In this document: positions 1-4,983 of the stretch, piece after piece
Numbering within the stretch: the stretch's first letter is position 1
Layout: every line of letters starts with the position of its first letter
Assembly (NCBI GenBank): GCA_964615445.1
Contig: CAZTOK010000029.1
Coordinates: 1-15,971, forward strand
Length of the DNA stretch: 15,971 nucleotides
DNA from: JALRBM01 sp964615445
GTDB lineage: Bacteria > Patescibacteriota > Saccharimonadia > Saccharimonadales > Saccharimonadaceae
Direction of reading: 5' to 3'
Notes under the pieces: model-generated
Told to the model about the DNA's origin: nothing
Seen by the model: the letters and a program-made list of their open reading frames with translations, nothing else
Databases searched by the model: none
Made by a program: the position numbers and the translations under genes

Positions 1-14
1 ATAGTTTGCGGAGA

Positions 15-35
15 GTCCCCACAGGGTCACGCCAT
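15..35 (+). other. tRNA 3'-end-like attachment-site candidate (left)
   Basis: GTCCCCACAGGGTCAC (15-30) matches GTCCCCGCAGGCTCAC at 14993-15008 at 14 of 16 positions, in the same orientation. It resembles the T-stem/acceptor end of a tRNA, but the terminal CCA is disrupted (CGCCA) and no TTCGA T-loop precedes it, so it is not a working tRNA. It lies at the 3' end of the large serine recombinase gene, whose stop codon (27-29) falls inside it. Serine integrases commonly have att sites next to their own gene; its role as the att core is inference. Confidence 0.45.
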
Positions 36-1706
36 AAGAGATTTTTCATCTTTCAACAATTGAAAGAACGGATTCACCCCTGTAAATAGGGGTGTTTTTG
101 TGTTTCGACTCTCTAAATCTTCGCAGGTTGGCATGCGGTCGAAAATTGCCTTGAAAAGACGTGCTTTTTTGATAGGGTCAATCTGTTTAATGATTAGCTC
201 ATCCATGTTTTCGACGAAGTGTCTAGCCCTTGCCAGAATGCGCTCCAAATCGGCGGGCCGTGCGGCTTCTTTGCGTTCTTTTTCTTTGGTTAGTTTCTCG
301 ATCTGCTGTTCTAGTCTCACGAGATCATCCTCCATGAATTTAATTGTTGTTGGCGACGACAGCACGCGGATTTTGTCCAGCGTGTTTGCAACATCCTTTT
401 GAAGCTCTGCAATGCGGTCTGCGAGGTCTTGAATCTCCTGTAGCTGGCCTTGGTTGCGCAGCTTCCATTCGCTGCGTATAACGTCCAGAACGAAGTCTAA
501 GCGCTCCTGTGGCACTTGTAGATTGTGCACGAAGTTGGCGACGGACGCTTCCAGCTTTTCTTTCGGGATACGGTAATAATGGCCATAGTTGGTGCAGTGG
601 TAAGCGTAATAGTATTTGCCGTTGCGACCGCGCGAGGCACTGCCGCCAAGCGGTTTACTGCACTCAGGGCACAGGACATGCTTACGGAACGGAAAGTCAG
701 GATTGCGGCGGCCTTTATCTGCCAGGTGTTCCGGTGGGCGCTTGGTATGAATTTTCAGGTCGCCTTCATCGTTCTCGATGATCATCTTTTTGCCCTTGTG
801 TGCGCGATTGAAAGTCTCGACCGAGACAAGCCCACTAAAGGCGCAGTGAACCGGCCGGAAGTTCGTCCATTTCTCGACATTGACGCCAGCATAAATAGGG
901 TTGAGCAACAGCTTTTGCATGGCTTTGACCGTCAACGGTTCGCCGCCCAGCTTTTTAATGACCTTTGTGCGGTCTTTCGGGTCGCGCTTGTACTGCACTC
1001 GCGTCGTAAAGCCCAGGCTATTCACCTTGTCTACGATCTGCTTATCCGTAAAACCTTTGAGGCGCATATCGAACATGGTAATGACGTACTTGGATTCTGT
1101 GGGGTGCGGCACGAGTATGCAGCGTTTGCCTTGCTTGGTCTCAACCTTCTGACTCACAAAGCCGTATGGTGCGCGGCGCATCCAGTAACCCATTTGCGTG
1201 TAGCGAATTTCCGCGCTGATTAGGCGGCTCATAATGTCGCGCAGCTCGTCTTTGGCGCGTTCCGCCTCCAGGAGTTCGGTCTTCCTGCTGGGTGAGTATT
1301 CGCTCCAGTTGTACTTAAATCCGAGGTGGTCGAGTGTATTAACCTTTTCGCTGCTAATGATGCCGTAGGTGTCAATTAGTATGACGCCGCACTCGTCTAG
1401 TTGCATTTTGAGGTCTTCGTAAATACGCGAGCCGCCGCGCGTAAAGCGGTCTATGGATTTGATGATGAAAAACTGGATATTGTTCTTCGGGTCTTTGCAG
1501 TAATCAATCGCCGGCTGCATCGGTTGGATTTCTTTGGAGCCGGATTCCATAAAGGAGAAGTATTCACGTACCTGCATGCTGCGCGCAGCGGCGAACATGG
1601 CTATCTTGTTCTGTTGGTCTTCGGGCGAGTCGCCATCCCTGCCTTGTTTGTCGGTCGATACGCGAATCGCACCGACCGCGTTTTTGCTGGTGATCTTTGG
1701 CGGCAT
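27..1706 (-). CDS. Large serine recombinase / integrase
   Basis: Site-specific DNA integrase of the large serine recombinase family, expected to integrate and excise the element through a Ser-phosphodiester intermediate. The resolvase domain occupies about residues 10-160: AIRVSTDKQ with nucleophile Ser17, ESGSK near 55, and IKSIDRFTR near 82-90. A Recombinase-type DNA-binding domain follows at about 170-300, ending in the typical NPIYAG. The zinc ribbon near 345-375 has CPEC and then CTNYGH, so one usual Cys seems replaced. A coiled coil covers about 415-480, as in other members. The ATG at 1706 directly follows the TAA of the upstream 43-aa ORF and is preceded by GGAGGGG, so the start is well supported and translation is probably coupled. 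Transcription starts upstream of that ORF from a promoter covered by two operators. The C-terminal tail is encoded by a terminator and a tRNA-like site, so it is probably not a functional domain. Confidence 0.95.
   Translation of the reverse strand: MPPKITSKNAVGAIRVSTDKQGRDGDSPEDQQNKIAMFAAARSMQVREYFSFMESGSKEIQPMQPAIDYCKDPKNNIQFFIIKSIDRFTRGGSRIYEDLKMQLDECGVILIDTYGIISSEKVNTLDHLGFKYNWSEYSPSRKTELLEAERAKDELRDIMSRLISAEIRYTQMGYWMRRAPYGFVSQKVETKQGKRCILVPHPTESKYVITMFDMRLKGFTDKQIVDKVNSLGFTTRVQYKRDPKDRTKVIKKLGGEPLTVKAMQKLLLNPIYAGVNVEKWTNFRPVHCAFSGLVSVETFNRAHKGKKMIIENDEGDLKIHTKRPPEHLADKGRRNPDFPFRKHVLCPECSKPLGGSASRGRNGKYYYAYHCTNYGHYYRIPKEKLEASVANFVHNLQVPQERLDFVLDVIRSEWKLRNQGQLQEIQDLADRIAELQKDVANTLDKIRVLSSPTTIKFMEDDLVRLEQQIEKLTKEKERKEAARPADLERILARARHFVENMDELIIKQIDPIKKARLFKAIFDRMPTCEDLESRNTKTPLFTGVNPFFQLLKDEKSLMA
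75..105 (+). terminator. Rho-independent terminator on + strand, inside the recombinase gene
   Basis: A perfect 7-bp stem, CACCCCT (75-81) and AGGGGTG (88-94), with loop GTAAAT, is followed by TTTTT and further T residues. It points away from the tRNA-like sequence at 15-35, as a tRNA terminator would. On the minus strand the same bases encode the last residues of the recombinase (around TPLFTGV). In the minus direction there is no T-run, so it should act one way only. Confidence 0.7.
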
Positions 1707-1838
1707 TTACCCCTCCGTTTCTGTGCCTTCGGCATCTTCCGCACTAATAGCGTCCAGGATAATATCGGCCAAAATCGCTATGCGTTCTTCGTCTGACATA
1801 GCCGAGCGCATGTATAACGGTAGTTCGTTGGCGTCCAT
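1707..1838 (-). CDS. 43-aa acidic protein translationally coupled to the recombinase
   Basis: A small ORF starting MDANELPLYM and ending in an acidic tail (AEDAEGTETEG). The ATG at 1838 is preceded by AGAGGG at a good spacing, and its stop TAA is immediately followed by the recombinase ATG, with the recombinase Shine-Dalgarno GGAGGGG inside its last codons. The predicted peptide is acidic, with a helical middle (DEERIAILADIILDAI). No family is recognised. Position and coupling suggest it sets recombinase expression or partners it. A directionality factor is possible, but those are often basic DNA-binding proteins, so I do not assign that role. Confidence 0.7.
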   Translation of the reverse strand: MDANELPLYMRSAMSDEERIAILADIILDAISAEDAEGTETEG

Positions 1839-1863
1839 TTTTACCCTCTGATATACTGAAAAC

Positions 1864-1906
1864 TATTAGTGTTACTAATACCTATATTCTATTACTATCA
1901 CTAATA
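1864..1906. promoter_or_regulatory. Two 17-bp palindromic operators (O1, O2) on the recombinase promoter
   Basis: O1 is TATTAGT-GTT-ACTAATA (1864-1880), a perfect inverted repeat of 7-nt arms with a 3-nt spacer. O2 is TATTACT-ATC-ACTAATA (1890-1906), with one arm mismatch. Their centres are 26 bp apart. O2 occupies the -35/-10 spacer and O1 covers the start region, the arrangement of a repressor. Related 7-3-7 sites lie around the 75-aa XRE gene at 11486-11566, which makes that protein the likely ligand. Confidence 0.7.
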
Positions 1907-1914
1907 GCAAACAA
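1886..1914 (-). promoter_or_regulatory. Sigma-70-type promoter of the 43-aa ORF and recombinase
   Basis: Reading the minus strand, TTGTTT (1914-1909) and TAGAAT (1891-1886) are separated by 17 nt. Transcription would begin near 1879, giving a leader of about 40 nt with the Shine-Dalgarno AGAGGG before the ATG at 1838. One palindromic operator fills the spacer and a second lies just downstream of the -10. Confidence 0.6.
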
Positions 1915-1920
1915 TGTTTT

Positions 1921-2040
1921 CGGCGTTGTATTATGCACATTTTAGTTTAAACACCGGCGTTGAACTTTTTTACCTTCTCTAACTCTTTACTCTCACCCTT
2001 TTCTTCCTCCTTTCTATATGTATAAATACATAGTAGAGAA
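1921..2040. other. Non-coding region with pyrimidine tract and palindrome; oriT/origin candidate
   Basis: The gap between the recombinase promoter and the Replic_Relax gene holds three features. A direct repeat CGGCGTTG occurs at 1921-1928 and 1955-1962. A strongly pyrimidine-rich stretch runs from about 1964 to 2015. A perfect palindrome, TATGTAT-AA-ATACATA, lies at 2017-2032. TTCTCTA (1975-1981) can also pair with TAGAGAA (2034-2040). Strand asymmetry beside an inverted repeat, next to a replication/relaxation gene, is what an oriT or plasmid-type origin could look like. No known nick sequence was recognised, so the role is speculative. Confidence 0.3.
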
Positions 2041-2101
2041 AAACAAAAGCTGCGTAGTGTTTAATTGTAATTAGTTTGAAGAAGTGTCTAGATGAATTGA
2101 T

Positions 2102-2914
2102 ATGAATGAGTCTGTGAAGCATAGAAGAAAATTAAACACGGAGCAGCTTGAAGTCTTGGAGCTGCTGTATAAGTTTAGGTTTGGCAGTAATGAGCTGATT
2201 GCACAGTACTTTGGTAAGAAGGATCGGTCGTTCGTATTTAAGCGTCTGGCGATTTTGCTTGAGCAAGGGCTGATCGGCAAACGCTTTGAACCTAACTATC
2301 GGCTTGCCGGTAAACCTGCCGCGTATTATCTGACGCCAGCAGGCGCACGCGCGTTGCAAGAGCGGCGCGGCCAGCCGGAAGTAGACGTCAAGGCTATCTA
2401 CAAAGACAAGACCGTGAAGGATGATTTTGTGCGGCAATGCCTGGATATTCTAGCGGCATACAATCGGCTCAGGGCTCAGTTTGGCGACCGACTCAAATTC
2501 TTCACTCGCGCCAACATCAATAATGATGACTTCGATTACTTTCCGCAGCCGCTACCAGATGCCTACCTCCGCGTTCGCCTGGGCGGGGACGAGAAGCAAT
2601 ACTTCCTGGATTTCTATTACGACAACCAGCCATTCTTTGCGGCGGTCAAAAAGATCAAAAAGTACGTGGACTATGCCGAGGGCGGCACTTGGGATAATAC
2701 TGGAACGTCATTGCCCGTTGTGCTTGCCGTCTGCGAATCACCAGGCTTACAGAAACGCCTGCAAAAGCGTATCGCCGTCGCTACGAAAGACTCATGGAGC
2801 GACGAGCTCACCTTTGCGACTACAACCAAAGCCGAGCTGTTGGGTGCAGGGGCTACGATCTGGCAACCCGCCACCAACCCTGGTGCCACGGTGTCATTGC
2901 AGGCCATCCAGTAA
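2102..2914 (+). CDS. Replication-relaxation (Replic_Relax) family protein
   Basis: A 270-aa protein resembling the Replic_Relax family, reported as needed for plasmid replication and DNA relaxation and common on mobilisable elements. The N-terminus forms a winged helix-turn-helix: helices from about residue 12 (LNTEQLEVLELLYKF), recognition region SNELIAQYFGKKDRS, and wing GKPAAYYLTPAGARAL near 65-85. The C-terminal half has alternating beta/alpha segments with acidic and aromatic residues (YFLDFYYDNQPFF, KKIKKYVDYAEGG). The family is often found beside a VirD4/TraG-like ATPase, and one is encoded 2 kb downstream on the other strand. A weak promoter (TTGTAA 2065, TAGATG 2089, spacer 18) would start the mRNA almost at the ATG. 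No clear Shine-Dalgarno is seen. It might act as a relaxase or as an origin-binding accessory; the sequence does not decide. Confidence 0.75.
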   Translation: MNESVKHRRKLNTEQLEVLELLYKFRFGSNELIAQYFGKKDRSFVFKRLAILLEQGLIGKRFEPNYRLAGKPAAYYLTPAGARALQERRGQPEVDVKAIYKDKTVKDDFVRQCLDILAAYNRLRAQFGDRLKFFTRANINNDDFDYFPQPLPDAYLRVRLGGDEKQYFLDFYYDNQPFFAAVKKIKKYVDYAEGGTWDNTGTSLPVVLAVCESPGLQKRLQKRIAVATKDSWSDELTFATTTKAELLGAGATIWQPATNPGATVSLQAIQ

Positions 2915-2964
2915 CTTTCACTGCTTGCAGTGGAAGTTGACCTGTTTTCCGAAGGAAAATAGGT
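2915..2964 (+). terminator. Two tandem hairpins after the Replic_Relax gene
   Basis: Directly after the TAA stop lies a 9-bp stem (2915-2923 with 2928-2936, loop CTTG, one G-T pair). It is followed by an 11-bp stem (ACCTGTTTTCC 2940-2950 with 2954-2964, loop GAA, one G-T pair). Only a weak T-run follows. They probably terminate or stabilise the upstream mRNA before the DUF4238 gene; a true intrinsic terminator is not certain. Confidence 0.45.
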
Positions 2965-2991
2965 TTAGGGCTCTTATAGTACTATGAGGAT

Positions 2992-3999
2992 ATGGCCGAG
3001 ACCTCAGACGCAAAAAAGAGACAGCATTATGTAGACCAGGCTCTGCAACGTAACTTTCTGGAAAAAGAACAATCTAAGCTTTGGGTTTATGATCGGACGA
3101 ACAAGCAGTACAGGCATCAGCACCCCTCGCAGATAGCCTTAGAAGGGCACCTCTACAGTTTAGATACTCCAGAACTCCAGGAGCAACGCTATATTATTGA
3201 GGGGGCCCTGCAAAAGCTTGAAGACAAGGCATTGCCGGTACTGGCCAAACTTCGCGCCGGTGAGTCAATCACGAACACAGAGCGCAACTATGTCTGTGAA
3301 TACGCGGGATTCCAGTACGTGCGCACACCAGAGCACCTAGAGATGACTAAGGAGCTTGGCCAGCGGGCGGCGCAATTTATGATTGAAGAATTGGCGCGAC
3401 AGCTTGCCGAGATGCCCGCCGCTGAATATGCAGAGAGGATGGCGAAGTACCGTGGGAAGGCTGGCATCGACCGCGATATTCCGCAGTCAGAATGGAAGTC
3501 GGTACTGAAAGAGAAAAGAATATCCGCCAAACAGCCACCAGATTATCATAAGGGCATGATGATAGAGGTGGGCACAGATGTGGCGCTCGGCTTCTCGAAG
3601 AAACATTGGATCATTCTCCATACGAAACCCGGGAGGAGCTTTATAGGTTCTGATGTGCCCATTATACAGATGCCCACTCCAGGCGCTATGCCATTTAGGG
3701 CAAGTGGACCTCTTGCGGATGGCATGGTGAACTACTTTCCTTTTGCAAAGGACGCCGCACTTTTAATACAAACGGACGAGAATCGAGTGATTGACCACGC
3801 CACCGTAAACGACAAAGGGTTGCATAAATTTAACGCAAATCTAGCGCTGGACAGTCGTCGCGTGATCTTTAGCGGTAGTAGGCAGCTGTTGGAGGCTACA
3901 GTCTCAAGGAGCGGCCTTGACCACATTGAAACAAGGTTCATTTTTAAGGACGAATACATACGTGGACAAATGAGAGGAATCGTAAGCAAATTCAAGTAG
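2992..3999 (+). CDS. DUF4238 family protein
   Basis: A 335-aa soluble protein of the DUF4238 family, whose activity I do not know. Family hallmarks are visible: KRQHYVDQALQRNF at residues 9-22, corresponding to the usual HYVPQFYLRNF-type start; LWVYDR at 30-35; FIGSDVPIIQMP at 217-228, the equivalent of the family's F-x-SDNPV motif; and FPFAKDAALLI near 249-259. The middle is largely helical. A TATAGT -10-like box lies 11 nt before the ATG, with GAGG in between, so initiation may use a very short leader. It is followed after 47 nt by a Shedu-like nuclease gene with its own promoter. DUF4238 genes are frequent in accessory regions; a defence role here is inferred from its neighbour. Confidence 0.8.
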   Translation: MAETSDAKKRQHYVDQALQRNFLEKEQSKLWVYDRTNKQYRHQHPSQIALEGHLYSLDTPELQEQRYIIEGALQKLEDKALPVLAKLRAGESITNTERNYVCEYAGFQYVRTPEHLEMTKELGQRAAQFMIEELARQLAEMPAAEYAERMAKYRGKAGIDRDIPQSEWKSVLKEKRISAKQPPDYHKGMMIEVGTDVALGFSKKHWIILHTKPGRSFIGSDVPIIQMPTPGAMPFRASGPLADGMVNYFPFAKDAALLIQTDENRVIDHATVNDKGLHKFNANLALDSRRVIFSGSRQLLEATVSRSGLDHIETRFIFKDEYIRGQMRGIVSKFK

Positions 4000-4007
4000 C
4001 ATACCTC

Positions 4008-4036
4008 TTGCCAACAGCGTGTAGGTCGCCGATAAT
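4008..4036 (+). promoter_or_regulatory. Strong promoter of the Shedu-like gene
   Basis: TTGCCA (4008-4013) and GATAAT (4031-4036) are separated by exactly 17 nt, close to sigma-70 consensus. Transcription should start at about 4042-4044, only 3-5 nt before the ATG at 4047. This implies a leaderless or nearly leaderless mRNA and argues against the in-frame TTG at 4008 being the start, because that TTG is part of the -35 box. Confidence 0.65.
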
Positions 4037-4046
4037 TGCTCGTATC

Positions 4047-4913
4047 ATGTCAGTACCATATAAAACTGTCACCGATGGCCCGTCTCCGATGGGCTGGGAC
4101 GAGTACACTAAGATCGTAACAGCAGAGTGGCATAAGCTGCTCAATGATCCTTCAGTCGGCGAGCCAGAGATTCACGCTTTTCTCGAGCAACACCCTTGCT
4201 TAGTGCCAGGATATGATGCATTCGATGGTGCCGGCTATGGCAACTTGCCGGCGGGCCCGGGCCATTGTTGCTTGTATAGTAAGCCGCCATTACCGTATGG
4301 CACATCGAAACGTATTCCCGATTTTATGTGGATTACGACTGACAGTCGCACGCAATGGGCAGTACTGATTGAAATAGAAGACCCGAAAAAGCCTTGGCTT
4401 ACAAAAAGTGGGCAGCAAACTGCAAAGTTTACGCAAGCGGAGGCCCAGGTCGTGGAGTGGAAATCATTGCTCAATGATCCGGAAAATAAGAAGCGCTTTA
4501 TGGAGATGTACGGATTGCCCGGCCACTACCCATTAGAATTTGTATTCTGTTTAGTGTATGGGCGACGCGACACTGTGTTGTCGCTAGATAGTATTCGGCG
4601 ACGCCACAGTATGATGCGTTCCGAAATCCATACGAGGACTTTTGATCGATTACGTCCTGCCGAACCGACACGTGATTATATATGCGTCAGAGTTCTAGGC
4701 GGCGAGCTTAAGGCGGTAAGCATACCCCCTACCCTCAAGCTCGACCTGGGGCTTGTATGGCGCTGGCAGGATGTTACCAATAAGAGCCAGGCAACTCTGT
4801 CGAGTCCGCACTTTGATCCAGTGCGCCAGAAATTTCTAGCGGAAAGACTTGATTACTGGGACAAACTTGCGCCAACGGGTCTCGACAGAGTTGGCCTCCC
4901 TGAAGGAGAGTGA
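4047..4913 (+). CDS. Shedu-like nuclease, DUF4263 (SduA family)
   Basis: A 288-aa protein resembling the DUF4263 domain of SduA, the single-protein Shedu anti-phage system, a PD-(D/E)xK-like nuclease. Visible features (numbered from the ATG at 4047) are: an N-terminal helix with EPEIHAFLEQHPCLVPG near 39-55, typical of the family's FLE-x-HP region; RIPDFMWI at 89-96; the core strand VLIEIEDP near 106-113; and TAKFTQAEAQVVEWK near 125-139, the following Gln-containing helix. The acidic EIE takes the place of the canonical ExK. I recall this from related Shedu-like proteins, so activity is not excluded. I chose the ATG at 4047 because a near-consensus promoter ends just before it. There is no Shine-Dalgarno. 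It shares an orientation and a likely cargo unit with the DUF4238 gene. Confidence 0.75.
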   Translation: MSVPYKTVTDGPSPMGWDEYTKIVTAEWHKLLNDPSVGEPEIHAFLEQHPCLVPGYDAFDGAGYGNLPAGPGHCCLYSKPPLPYGTSKRIPDFMWITTDSRTQWAVLIEIEDPKKPWLTKSGQQTAKFTQAEAQVVEWKSLLNDPENKKRFMEMYGLPGHYPLEFVFCLVYGRRDTVLSLDSIRRRHSMMRSEIHTRTFDRLRPAEPTRDYICVRVLGGELKAVSIPPTLKLDLGLVWRWQDVTNKSQATLSSPHFDPVRQKFLAERLDYWDKLAPTGLDRVGLPEGE

Positions 4914-4983
4914 GGTGTAACCGATAATTGTGTAGCCATTTTATGGTGGCACAAGCCTTCACTACTAAGACGCGCCATTAGCC

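Noticed and set aside
15..35. A complete tRNA gene at the left edge or at 14993
   Set aside because: Only the 3'-end-like strand is present; no D-arm, anticodon arm, T-loop TTCGA in register or 5' acceptor strand was found in the preceding bases.
525..1223. Long plus-strand reading frame opposite the recombinase
   Set aside because: It is antisense to a well-supported recombinase, lacks its own ribosome site and recognisable domains; a shadow frame.
4008..4046. In-frame TTG start 13 codons upstream for the Shedu-like gene
   Set aside because: The TTG is part of a near-consensus -35 box and the promoter's predicted start lies downstream of it; the ATG at 4047 is the better start.
4914..4983. 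Terminator between the convergent Shedu-like and coupling ATPase genes
   Set aside because: Only a 4-bp stem (GCCA with TGGC) and a weak GCCCT/AGGGC pairing are seen, without a T-run in either direction.
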